Of a stretch of DNA of 64,000 bases, positions 1 through 7,179 are shown one piece after another (the first letter of the stretch is position 1; each line of letters opens with the position of its first letter). A model generated the notes under the pieces. It was not told the origin of the DNA and searched no databases. It was given only the letters and a program-made list of their open reading frames with translations. The stretch comes from Acidithiobacillus sp. HP-2 (GTDB taxonomy: Bacteria; Pseudomonadota; Gammaproteobacteria; Acidithiobacillales; Acidithiobacillaceae), in contig NZ_JACKZA010000011.1 of assembly GCF_015100155.1 (NCBI RefSeq), positions 62,001-126,000 of the forward strand, read 5' to 3'. The position numbers were made by a program, and so were the translations under genes.

Positions 1-1
1 G

Positions 2-55
2 GTAATGTGGGTCTTTATTTATGTGTTTGTTTATTTGTGGGGGTATATGTCATGA
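2..55 (+). CDS. cyoC: Cytochrome o quinol oxidase subunit III, last 17 codons (partial)
   Basis: Only the 3' end lies in the window. The frame starting at base 2 gives a hydrophobic, aromatic tail (VMWVFIYVFVYLWGYMS) and stops at 53-55. This matches the final transmembrane helix expected at the C-terminus of CyoC-type heme-copper oxidase subunit III. The stop overlaps the start of cyoD in an ATGA arrangement, as expected for translationally coupled cyo genes. The identification depends mainly on the following cyoD gene. Confidence 0.75.
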   Translation, partial: VMWVFIYVFVYLWGYMS

Positions 56-417
56 GTCATGGTCATAGCAATCCGATTGAACATCCGGAAGTACAGATGG
101 CGAGTCGTGGGAGTTATTTGACAGGATTTATTATTGCATCTTTATTGATGCTGGCTGCTACCATTCTGGTCAGTGGTCAGGTCCTGGCACCTTTCCCCCT
201 GTTGCTGACCATTATGGGTTGTGCGGGTCTGGCGGCCATCGCCCAGATTTATTTCCTGCTGCATATCGACATTTCTGAACACAACATCTGGAATACGGTG
301 GCTCTGGTAATGTTCATTCCCTTGTTTGTCATCACGATCGGACTGACCTGGTGGATGTTCTCACAGTTATACCTGCGCACTATGCCGATGATTCCGGGTA
401 TGCCAGGCATGCACTGA
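52..417 (+). CDS. cyoD: Cytochrome o ubiquinol oxidase subunit IV
   Basis: This is a 121-residue membrane protein with three predicted transmembrane helices, at about residues 22-42, 50-72 and 83-108. The His-rich N-terminus (MSHGHSNPIEHPE) and the 'YFLLHIDISEHNIWNT' loop are typical of CyoD, a small accessory subunit that stabilises the CuB/heme core of the bo3-type quinol oxidase. The start at 52 was chosen because it overlaps the cyoC stop; an earlier in-frame ATG at 7 falls inside cyoC. The C-terminus is Met- and Pro-rich (MPMIPGMPGMH), which is unusual but small. It is probably cotranscribed with the heme synthesis genes that follow 11 bp downstream. Confidence 0.9.
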   Translation: MSHGHSNPIEHPEVQMASRGSYLTGFIIASLLMLAATILVSGQVLAPFPLLLTIMGCAGLAAIAQIYFLLHIDISEHNIWNTVALVMFIPLFVITIGLTWWMFSQLYLRTMPMIPGMPGMH

Positions 418-428
418 AGGGTGACTAT

Positions 429-1379
429 ATGGGTGAGAAAATCATGAGACAAGCTGCTGAGTTAGGTGGGGCAGGCGGGGAAGGGCAGCTCCCCCACGCC
501 ATAGAAGGGGAGATGACGCCGGTAGTGCGTTGGATTGGCCGGATGATCACCGCAGCCCTGCTGCTGGCGGTGGCGGCGGGCCTGTGGCAGGGCTTCAGCA
601 GTCACGGACTGCTGAATGGCCTGGTCAACGGCCTCAAGGCCAGCGAAGTCGGCTTTGCCATCGTCCTGATCCTGCTCGGCAGCATCGTTGAAGGCTTTGG
701 CTATGGCCTGTCTCTGGGGACCAAATGGCCCTACACCCGCAATATTGTGGTGCTGATGGTCCGGGGTGACCCGGAAGCCGCCCATCGGGTCGTCGCCACC
801 CTGGTCGGACTGGTTGCCCTGGCACTGGTCATTCTCGCCCCCACGGTCACCACCATCAGTGGTCTGATTCTGATTATCGTGACCGCCCTGTTCGGCATGG
901 GCACCCTCTACGTGCTCGCCGGCCGGGCCCCGGCTTTTGTGCACGGCACCCATGGCCTGCTGGCTTATGGCGTGTTTCTGATTTACCTCACCGGGCTGGC
1001 CTATCCCGGTCTCAATTTCTGGACCTATCTCGGTGCCATGGGCGCGCTCCATGCGCTGCTGCTCGCGGTCTTTCTGGGGGGCATGACCACCGGACAACGC
1101 GGCTTCGGCACCGCGATCGGCGCCTTCGTACAACCCCGGAAAGCCTCGCAGTGGACCGTTGCCGCCCACATCACGGCGGGCCTGATTCTGGTCGCCACCC
1201 TGGGCTACATGATGCCCGCCTACCCGATTGCCTTCTATCTGGCCGTCGGGCAGTTCGCGGTTGGATTTTTACTTTTTCACGCCGTCAGCCTCAAACCCAA
1301 GGACCCCGGCATCATGGTCGCCTTTCACCAGAGCATGGTACTGCTCATGGCCCTGGCCATTGTCCTGGTCTGGCGCTGA
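429..1379 (+). CDS. ctaA: Heme A synthase-like (COX15/CtaA family) membrane protein
   Basis: This 316-residue protein has about eight hydrophobic helices. An E-x-x-H-R motif (E116, H119, R120) in helix context is the hallmark of CtaA. Further candidate heme-ligand histidines are H172/H175, H208, H247, H284 and H300. CtaA hydroxylates the C8 methyl of heme O to make heme A in the cytoplasmic membrane. Its place directly between cyoD and ctaB supports a role in supplying heme to the adjacent oxidase and raises the possibility that the oxidase carries heme A. The start ATG at 429 follows cyoD by 11 bp; a second in-frame ATG is 15 bases later. The sequence is divergent from typical CtaA, so the exact activity is inferred. 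Confidence 0.75.
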   Translation: MGEKIMRQAAELGGAGGEGQLPHAIEGEMTPVVRWIGRMITAALLLAVAAGLWQGFSSHGLLNGLVNGLKASEVGFAIVLILLGSIVEGFGYGLSLGTKWPYTRNIVVLMVRGDPEAAHRVVATLVGLVALALVILAPTVTTISGLILIIVTALFGMGTLYVLAGRAPAFVHGTHGLLAYGVFLIYLTGLAYPGLNFWTYLGAMGALHALLLAVFLGGMTTGQRGFGTAIGAFVQPRKASQWTVAAHITAGLILVATLGYMMPAYPIAFYLAVGQFAVGFLLFHAVSLKPKDPGIMVAFHQSMVLLMALAIVLVWR

Positions 1380-1400
1380 GACACGGCCACAGGAACCCCC

Positions 1401-2363
1401 ATGAAAAGTCACGTGATCACCGCTACCCCCACCGACCCCGACGGCATTCTGCCCGCCGCCAGCTCGGCACAGAAAAACCCCTTCCGCCCCGGCCTCTTTC
1501 TCCATGACCTCTGGGTCCTGGCCAAAGCCCGGGTCGTCTCCCTGCTGGTATTCACCGCCGCCGTCGGCGAAATACTCGCCCCCAACGCCCTGATCCACTG
1601 GCAGTCCGCTCTCGCCGGACTGTTCGGCATTGCCCTGGCCGGTGGCGCGGGGGGCGTGCTCAACCAGATCGTCGAACCGGACCTCGACCAGCACATGCGC
1701 CGCACCCTGCACCGGCCGCTGGCCGAAGGGCGCATCAGCCGCCGGGGCGCCATCGTCTACGCGGCTCTGCTCATGAGTGCCGCCATCGCCATTCTCGCCT
1801 GGGGCACCAACCCCCTGACCCTGATTCTGACCCTGGCCGGCACCGTCGGCTACGGCGTGGTCTACACCCTCTACCTCAAACCCAGCACCCCCTGGAACAT
1901 TGTCTGGGGTGGACTGGCGGGTGCCCTGCCTCCCCTGATTGGCTGGACCGCCATCACCGGCAGCATCGCCGCCCTCCCGGTGGTTCTGGTCCTGCTGGTG
2001 TTTGTCTGGACCCCCGCGCACTTCTGGCCCCTGGCCATCAACTGCCGGCGCGACTACGCCAAAGCCTGCATACCCATGCTGCCCTGCACCCACGGCATCG
2101 ACCGGACCCGCAAGGAAGTCCTGAACTACGCCATCCTCACCTGGGTGGTCAGCATGATCCCGGCGTTTCTGACCGGAGACTGGATTTACGGCGGCATTGC
2201 CTGGCTTTCGGGGGCCTGGTTTGTGGGCATGGCCTTACGCCTGAAAGCCCTGCCCGAAGGCCAGGAAATGGATCAATACGCCCGCAGCATGTTCGCTTAT
2301 TCCATCTCTTATCTGTTTTTGCTTTATACCGCACTCATTCTGGGCAAATTGCTTTTAGGATAA
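1401..2363 (+). CDS. ctaB: Protoheme IX farnesyltransferase (heme O synthase)
   Basis: The product is 320 residues, the usual size for CtaB/CyoE of the UbiA prenyltransferase superfamily. The polyprenyl-diphosphate/Mg site runs from N88 through E92, D94 and D96 to R101-T102 and R105-P106, the family pattern N-x3-(D/E)-x-D-x-D-x2-M-x-R-T-x2-R-P. A Glu replaces the usual first Asp. The enzyme adds a farnesyl group to heme B to make heme O in the membrane. A Shine-Dalgarno AGGA sits about 6 bases before the ATG. It lies 21 bp after ctaA and 13 bp before the Rrf2 regulator, so one transcript is likely. Confidence 0.93.
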   Translation: MKSHVITATPTDPDGILPAASSAQKNPFRPGLFLHDLWVLAKARVVSLLVFTAAVGEILAPNALIHWQSALAGLFGIALAGGAGGVLNQIVEPDLDQHMRRTLHRPLAEGRISRRGAIVYAALLMSAAIAILAWGTNPLTLILTLAGTVGYGVVYTLYLKPSTPWNIVWGGLAGALPPLIGWTAITGSIAALPVVLVLLVFVWTPAHFWPLAINCRRDYAKACIPMLPCTHGIDRTRKEVLNYAILTWVVSMIPAFLTGDWIYGGIAWLSGAWFVGMALRLKALPEGQEMDQYARSMFAYSISYLFLLYTALILGKLLLG

Positions 2364-2376
2364 AGAGGATTGGCAA

Positions 2377-2802
2377 ATGATGTTCAGCAAAAGCAGTGAA
2401 TGCGCGTTGCGGGCCATGATTTATATTGCCGCCCAAAAACCGGGTACGCCGGTGTTAAGTCGCGACGTAGCTGAATATCTGGGAATGCCGATTCAGTGCA
2501 TTACCAAAATCATGCGTGGACTGGCCAAGCGGGGATTGCTGGAATCTTTGAAAGGACGTGGTGGCGGTTTTGTACTTACGCGCAATGCGGACAGTTTGAA
2601 CATTCTGGATGTTGTGGAAGCGGTGGAAGGGCGCTTAACCCCGCATTGCCTGCTGGGTTTGAAGGTGTGTGCCGATGAAACCGCCTGCCCGGTTCATTGT
2701 CAGTGGGCGCAACTGCGCGGGCAGGAAATGGAAGTGCTGCGTCAACAAAGCATTGGTGCCATGGCACAGATGCTGTTTGCTAGCCCGGGGAATGTGGCAT
2801 AG
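2377..2802 (+). CDS. ctaR: Rrf2-family Fe-S transcriptional regulator
   Basis: This 141-residue protein has an N-terminal winged helix (SSECALRAMIYIA start, GRGGGF wing) and a C-terminal cysteine cluster. The cysteines C91, C98, C104 and C108 are spaced C-x6-C-x5-C-x3-C. Rrf2 regulators (IscR, NsrR, RirA) bind an Fe-S cluster with three cysteines of nearly this spacing and sense iron, NO or redox state. In A. ferrooxidans an Rrf2 gene near oxidase assembly genes has been called ctaR and proposed to control oxidase biogenesis; I use the symbol on that remembered basis and on position. Two ATGs (2377, 2380) are possible, after an AGAGGA ribosome site. Confidence 0.85.
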   Translation: MMFSKSSECALRAMIYIAAQKPGTPVLSRDVAEYLGMPIQCITKIMRGLAKRGLLESLKGRGGGFVLTRNADSLNILDVVEAVEGRLTPHCLLGLKVCADETACPVHCQWAQLRGQEMEVLRQQSIGAMAQMLFASPGNVA

Positions 2803-2839
2803 GTCCCCATGTGTTCATTGGGAGGTTGTGCACATATCG

Positions 2840-2892
2840 GGACCAAGATTAGCTGGTTCTGTGCCATCTGGACCAGTCTGGTCCTGGACCAG
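2840..2892. promoter_or_regulatory. Cluster of GGACCA half-sites, candidate upstream activating sequence
   Basis: Visible half-sites are GGACCA at 2840-2845, inverted TGGTTC at 2854-2859, GGACCAG at 2870-2876, inverted CTGGTCC at 2878-2884 and GGACCAG at 2886-2892. The last three overlap so that either outer copy can pair perfectly with the middle one. They lie about 170-220 bp upstream of the -24/-12 element, the usual distance for a bacterial enhancer-binding protein. The activator is not known. The motif differs from the TGTC-N10-GACA type attributed to GlrR. Confidence 0.55.
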
Positions 2893-3058
2893 GAATAAGC
2901 GGCGAATGGATGGGGTGCTGCGGGGTCCTACAGAGAAGCAACTGCCGTGTGTCTTTACCACAAATATACAATCAAAGTTTTGTTCTGTTTGATAAAATAA
3001 TTAAATAAATGGCGCCATCAGGGATTTTTTTGGGTCTCAACGGGCGCATTTCAAGGTT

Positions 3059-3074
3059 TGGCATACAGTTTGCT
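3059..3074 (+). promoter_or_regulatory. Sigma-54 (-24/-12) promoter for the sox cluster
   Basis: The sequence TGGCAT-N5-TTGCT fits the RpoN consensus TGGCAC-N5-TTGCW with one change. The invariant GG (3060-3061) and GC (3072-3073) are 12 bp apart, as required. It points into the DUF302-soxYZB cluster, with transcription expected to start near 3085. RpoN itself is encoded at 48521-49954. A sigma-54-dependent two-component control of sox has been described in A. caldus (from memory), which makes this reading more plausible. Confidence 0.7.
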
Positions 3075-3192
3075 AAAGACTAATCAGTTTAGATTTGGCG
3101 GCTCCCATGATGAGCTTGATCAGATTGCTGATGTGAAAAATCAACAGAACGTGATGTTTTTGTCGTGAACAATTGGAAAGGGGTCGCCCAGA

Positions 3193-3705
3193 ATGAAATT
3201 TCGAGGATTGGTAGCACTGAGTGTGAGTGTTTGTGCAAGTTTATTCGTCACTGCGGTAGCAAGCCCGGTGTATATCGAGAAAGTCGATATGCCCATGAAA
3301 GCGGCCATGTCAGAAGTCAAAAACGTTTTGCATGATGGTGGTTATAAAATTGTGCTTCATCTCAATATTTTGAAGCTGATTCAATCCCAGCAGAAGCAAC
3401 TGAAAATACCCAATTTTAATCAGCATAAATTTACCGATGTACAAGCTTTGGTATTTTGTAATCCGTATGACTTCAGTAAGTTGCTGAATGCCGATTGGCC
3501 TGCTGCCGCAGGTTGTCCATTGACTTTGGATGTGTTTTCAAAAGGACAAAACAGTTACATCGTTTACGGATTACGGGCTGACTTTGCGAATACGCCGGCT
3601 TCCAAAAAAATCACACAATCTTTTGACAGTGCCGTTATTAAAGTGCTGCAGGGTATTCCCATGTCTCGGCAGATTACCAAAATCCCTGACTTTTCAGGGG
3701 AATGA
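3193..3705 (+). CDS. Exported DUF302-family protein at the head of the sox cluster
   Basis: This 170-residue protein starts with a Sec signal peptide (cleavage probably after residue 23, ...VTAVAS). The mature part has the DUF302 pattern: an N-terminal segment that describes an amphipathic helix and 'GGYKIVLHLNI', then 'ALVFCNPYDFSKLLNADWPAAAGCPLTLDVF', with Cys residues preceding the conserved Pro-containing segment. DUF302 proteins are small alpha/beta domains of unknown function, often found beside sulfur oxidation genes. As the first gene after the sigma-54 promoter, and 35 bp before soxY, it is probably part of the sox operon. Its biochemical role is unknown. Confidence 0.75.
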   Translation: MKFRGLVALSVSVCASLFVTAVASPVYIEKVDMPMKAAMSEVKNVLHDGGYKIVLHLNILKLIQSQQKQLKIPNFNQHKFTDVQALVFCNPYDFSKLLNADWPAAAGCPLTLDVFSKGQNSYIVYGLRADFANTPASKKITQSFDSAVIKVLQGIPMSRQITKIPDFSGE

Positions 3706-3740
3706 TTTGTAAGTTCACGTTTGGCTAGAAGGAGAGATCA

Positions 3741-4244
3741 ATGGAACAGATGAAAAGACGGAAATTTTTGGGAGTGTCAGCAGTGGGTATGGCGGCAGTA
3801 GCCGGTTCCGGGGTGTTGGTACCCGCTATAGCCAATGCCGCCAATGTGGCAGGTTGGCCTGCAGCGGCATTTGATGCCAAAAAGCTGGATGAGGCGATGA
3901 AGGACAGTATTGATACAACCTCGGTAAAAACTTCGGCGAAAGTCCGCCTGACCGCACCAACCATAGCGGAGAATGGCGCGGCAGTTCCGGTAACCGTGGA
4001 TGTGGATCATCCCATGACCGCCGATGATTATATAGAATCAGTATATTTATATGTAGATCATAATCCTACGCCATTGGCCAGTGCCTTTCATTTTACGCCG
4101 GATAGTGGTCATGCCTATTTTCAGGAACGCATCAAGATGGCGAAAACCGATATGGTCAGAGCTGTAGCCAGGACCAACAAGGGCGTGATGATGTCTTCCA
4201 AGCCCCAGGAAATCAAGGTAACCATCGGCGGTTGTGGCGGATAA
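3741..4244 (+). CDS. soxY: Thiosulfate carrier protein SoxY
   Basis: The product is 167 residues and ends in GGCGG, with the carrier cysteine C165 on the flexible arm that holds the sulfur substrate through the Sox cycle. A twin-arginine signal (KRRKFLG, residues 5-11) followed by a hydrophobic stretch shows export by Tat, as is usual for SoxY. The central beta-sandwich motif region (VPVTVDVDHPM ... VYLYVDHNPTPLASAFHF) is standard. An AGGAGAG ribosome site precedes the ATG. SoxZ follows 47 bp later; the two form a periplasmic heterodimer. Confidence 0.95.
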   Translation: MEQMKRRKFLGVSAVGMAAVAGSGVLVPAIANAANVAGWPAAAFDAKKLDEAMKDSIDTTSVKTSAKVRLTAPTIAENGAAVPVTVDVDHPMTADDYIESVYLYVDHNPTPLASAFHFTPDSGHAYFQERIKMAKTDMVRAVARTNKGVMMSSKPQEIKVTIGGCGG

Positions 4245-4291
4245 ATATCAGAAAATTCCCAAGCAGCTGAATTGATTAAGGAGAAATTATT

Positions 4292-4621
4292 ATGGCAGCA
4301 ATTGGTAATCCAATGATCCGGATGGCTTCACACGCCAAAAAAGGACAAATTGTTGAAGTACGTTCGTTGATCATGAATCCGATGACTACGGGACTGAGCA
4401 AAAATAAAGCGGGCAAGTTGATTCCTGCGCATTTTATTCAGACAGTCACCGTGACTTTCAATAAAAAGCCACTCTGTAATGTAGATTGGAGTACAGCGAT
4501 CAGCGCCAATCCCTATATGGCTTTTAAAATGCGCGCTGTTGAAAGCGGTACGCTGGAAATGACCTGGAAAGACAATACGAATGGTGTTTGGTCCAGTAAG
4601 GCAGCTATTACTGTCGCCTGA
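4292..4621 (+). CDS. soxZ: Sulfur oxidation protein SoxZ
   Basis: This 109-residue protein has no signal peptide and is exported piggy-back with SoxY, as in other Sox systems. It is an immunoglobulin-like beta sandwich: 'GQIVEVRSLIMNPMTTGL' followed by 'IPAHFIQTVTVTFNKKPLCNVDWSTAISANPY' is the family signature. It binds SoxY to make the SoxYZ carrier. A strong ribosome site (AAGGAG) precedes the ATG. Nothing in the reading frame looks damaged. Confidence 0.95.
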   Translation: MAAIGNPMIRMASHAKKGQIVEVRSLIMNPMTTGLSKNKAGKLIPAHFIQTVTVTFNKKPLCNVDWSTAISANPYMAFKMRAVESGTLEMTWKDNTNGVWSSKAAITVA

Positions 4622-4662
4622 ATGAACGAACCTTTTCACAAAAGATAACCCGCGAGGTGAGT

Positions 4663-6396
4663 ATGAATCTGTCACGTAGAGATTTCATGGCGATGATGGG
4701 TATTGCTGGAGCAACAGGATTTTTATCGCCATCTGCAATTGCTTCTTCCTGGGGTTCAGGTAAGGACCCCTATGAAATACCCGAATACGGTAATGTCACG
4801 TTACTCCATATTACGGATACCCATGCACAGTTGCTGCCCGTTTGGTGGCGTGAGCCGGGAACCAATATTGGCACGCGTGAACAAAAGGAATGGGGCGTCA
4901 CACCACATATGGTGGGTGATAAAAAGCTCGAATATTACGGGATCAAAGCCGGGACGCCGGAAGGTTATGCTTTATCCTGCATGGATTTTGATACTCTGGC
5001 GCATAAATATGGAAAAATCGGCGGTTATGCGCACATTGCCACCCTGGTCAAACGGTATCGGGAGCAGGTGGGCAAAAAAGCCATTCTGCTGGATGGCGGC
5101 GATGCCTGGCAAGGATCTGCAACCAGTCTTTGGACCAAAGCCGAAGATATGGTGGGCGCCCAGAACCTGCTCAAAGAAGACTACTTTGTCGGCCATTGGG
5201 AGTTTACCTATGGTGCTGACCGGGTTGAGTATCTGCTCAAGCATAAGCTCAAGGCGAAATTTCTTTCCCAGAATGTGTTTACGATTCCATGGGACGAACC
5301 CGTGTTCGACCCCTACGACATTCGCGAAGTGAGCGGACGGAAAGTGGCTGTTATTGGCCAATCATTCCCTTTTACACCTATTGCCAACCCCGCTTATTTT
5401 GTTCCTAAATGGTCTTTTGGCATTCATCCCGGACACATGCAGAAAATGGTGGATGAATGTCGGCAAAAGCATAAAGCCGATATTGTTTTAGTACTTTCCC
5501 ACAATGGCGCAGATGTCGATAAAAAAATGGCATCCCAGGTCAATGGTATTGATATTATTCTTGGTGGGCATACCCATGAAATCATGGGACCACGTCCGGT
5601 GAAAATCAATAATACCTTGATTATTAATACCAGTACCAATGGTAAGTTCCTCGCCCGCTTTGATCTGGATGTGGGTAAAGGTAAACTTAATGGCTGGCGT
5701 TTCAATTATCTTCCCATCATTTCCAACATGATTCCGGAAGACCAGGAAATGGCTGATTATATTAACAAAGTACGTGCACCCTATGCCAAGAAACTGGCTG
5801 AGCCTTTGGCCGTTACCGAAAGTCTCCTGTATCGCCGGGATAATTTCAATGGAACTTTTGATCAGATTCTCTGTGACGCGTTGCGTGAAGAAATGGATTG
5901 TGAAGCGGCGTTTTCTCCGGGATTCCGCTGGGGATATTGCAAACTCCCGGGGGAGACCATCACCATGGAAGATGTCATGGGGCAGACGGCCATCACCTAT
6001 CCTCAGGTGACTGTCACTGAATACACCGGCGCCGAGCTGAAAAATGTGATGGAGCAGGTGGCCGATAACTTGTTTAATCCCAATCCCTATTATATTCAGG
6101 GTGGGGATATGATTCGGGTGGGCAATATCCAGTACACCATGAACCCCGGTGAAACCATCGACAAGCGTATTACCGATTTGCGGGTAGGTGGCAAGATGGT
6201 TCAGGCCAACAAGCGCTATAAAGTGGCTGGTTGGGGTGCCATGCAAAAGGTGGAAGGGACGCCAGTCTGGGATATTTTCGCCAAATGGTTGCGGTCTAAA
6301 AAGACCGTGTCGGCCAACCCGCGTGACTTACCGGTGCTCACTAAAAACATGGCCGGTAATCCAGGAATTGCATTTCCCAAAGAATACGATCTCTAA
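4663..6396 (+). CDS. soxB: Thiosulfohydrolase SoxB (dimanganese)
   Basis: The 577-residue product is a member of the 5'-nucleotidase/metallophosphatase superfamily. A Tat signal (SRRDFM, residues 4-9) leads it to the periplasm. Metal-site motifs are visible: DTHAQ near residue 50, GGDAWQGS near 147, the N-x-x-x asparagine region around 'SQNVF', SHNGADVDKK near 280 and GGHTHE near 305. SoxB hydrolyses the terminal sulfone of S-thiosulfonate-SoxY to release sulfate. The start ATG at 4663 was preferred over an in-frame GTG two codons earlier because GAGGTGA is correctly spaced for it. It lies between soxZ and a membrane cytochrome gene. Confidence 0.95.
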   Translation: MNLSRRDFMAMMGIAGATGFLSPSAIASSWGSGKDPYEIPEYGNVTLLHITDTHAQLLPVWWREPGTNIGTREQKEWGVTPHMVGDKKLEYYGIKAGTPEGYALSCMDFDTLAHKYGKIGGYAHIATLVKRYREQVGKKAILLDGGDAWQGSATSLWTKAEDMVGAQNLLKEDYFVGHWEFTYGADRVEYLLKHKLKAKFLSQNVFTIPWDEPVFDPYDIREVSGRKVAVIGQSFPFTPIANPAYFVPKWSFGIHPGHMQKMVDECRQKHKADIVLVLSHNGADVDKKMASQVNGIDIILGGHTHEIMGPRPVKINNTLIINTSTNGKFLARFDLDVGKGKLNGWRFNYLPIISNMIPEDQEMADYINKVRAPYAKKLAEPLAVTESLLYRRDNFNGTFDQILCDALREEMDCEAAFSPGFRWGYCKLPGETITMEDVMGQTAITYPQVTVTEYTGAELKNVMEQVADNLFNPNPYYIQGGDMIRVGNIQYTMNPGETIDKRITDLRVGGKMVQANKRYKVAGWGAMQKVEGTPVWDIFAKWLRSKKTVSANPRDLPVLTKNMAGNPGIAFPKEYDL

Positions 6397-6438
6397 AAGA
6401 TTTTATGAGTTTGGGTTTGATTGGGAGTCGAGCCGATT

Positions 6439-7170
6439 ATGCGTAGCTTGGCAGATCTCAGTATGGCTGAAAAAATCATGCATACGGGTTTCATTTTTCT
6501 GGTGGGTTTGGGTCTCCTGGTTGCGGAGGCCTACACCTATGTCACCCATGCAGGACTGGATGGTAAGCCGGGTATATCTGTTCAGAATGTAGCCATGTCT
6601 TACTATGGAAATCGCAAGTCCAGCAAGCTGCAGGAAATGTTACCAGCCATGATGCCCATGGCGCATGTGCCCGTCAGTGAGCGGCCTAAAATGGTCCAGG
6701 CCGTCAACCATTGGATTGCCAATGGCGAAACCCGCAATGATTATGAACAGGAGGTCAAGCCATTAATTAATGGCTCCTGTTTGAAATGTCACACCATGGG
6801 TATGCCGAATATTGGTACCTATAAACTACTCAAGGCCCAGGCTCATGTAGATATGGGTATGCCTTATTCAGAGATGCTGATGTTGGGTATGGTCCATCTG
6901 ACCACATTGGGTGTCATTTTCTGGATTGCGGGCTGGATATTCAGTAAGGCACGTTTCCCGCGTGTTCCTAAATATTTGATGATTGGTGTACCGTTTTTCG
7001 CTTTTTTCCTGGATTTTGCAGGTTGGTTCCTGACCAAGCAGGACCCTAATTGGGTCTGGTTGGTATTAATTGGAGGGATACTGTCCTGTCCACTGGTATT
7101 GGTTGGCATGGCCATCAGTTTATATCAGATCTGGTTGTTTCCCCGCCAGGAGGAAGTGCCACCCTTGTGA
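6439..7170 (+). CDS. Membrane-anchored monoheme c-type cytochrome-like protein of the sox cluster
   Basis: I do not recognise a named family. The 243-residue protein has an N-terminal transmembrane helix (about 13-33), a periplasmic domain with one heme-binding CLKCH (C114, C117, H118), and three further helices (about 148-168, 180-198, 206-232). Several Met residues near the heme site (M120, M122) could act as sixth ligand. It sits between soxB and the cytochrome c maturation gene resB, which fits a need for heme attachment. A likely but unproven role is to pass electrons from SoxAX to the respiratory chain. The ATG at 6439 was chosen over a TTG six codons upstream. Confidence 0.65.
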   Translation: MRSLADLSMAEKIMHTGFIFLVGLGLLVAEAYTYVTHAGLDGKPGISVQNVAMSYYGNRKSSKLQEMLPAMMPMAHVPVSERPKMVQAVNHWIANGETRNDYEQEVKPLINGSCLKCHTMGMPNIGTYKLLKAQAHVDMGMPYSEMLMLGMVHLTTLGVIFWIAGWIFSKARFPRVPKYLMIGVPFFAFFLDFAGWFLTKQDPNWVWLVLIGGILSCPLVLVGMAISLYQIWLFPRQEEVPPL

Positions 7171-7179
7171 GAGAAATTT

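Larger units (their letters stand above)
2803..3192 (+). other. 390-bp control region between ctaR and the sox cluster
   Basis: No credible gene lies here. The left half holds five GGACCA/TGGTCC-type half-sites (2840-2892), then an AT-rich stretch around 2950-3010. That stretch contains an extended -10-like TGATAAAAT near 2991-2999. A sigma-54 -24/-12 element follows at 3059-3074, leaving a leader of roughly 108 bases before the DUF302 start codon. The layout (distal repeats, AT-rich bendable spacer, -24/-12) is that of an enhancer-dependent promoter. Confidence 0.7.

Noticed and set aside
462-1169. Long minus-strand frame opposite the ctaA-like gene
   Set aside because: It mirrors a clear plus-strand membrane protein with family motifs; its translation is low-complexity Gly/Gln/Asp typical of a shadow frame, with no ribosome site.
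1269-2093. 274-codon minus-strand frame opposite ctaB
   Set aside because: It is a shadow of ctaB; composition (Gly/Gln/Asp-rich) has no domain and it crosses the ctaA/ctaB boundary.
2840-2892. GGACCA cluster as a transcription terminator for ctaR
   Set aside because: Its strongest stem has only a one-base loop and no T run follows; position relative to the -24/-12 element fits an enhancer better.
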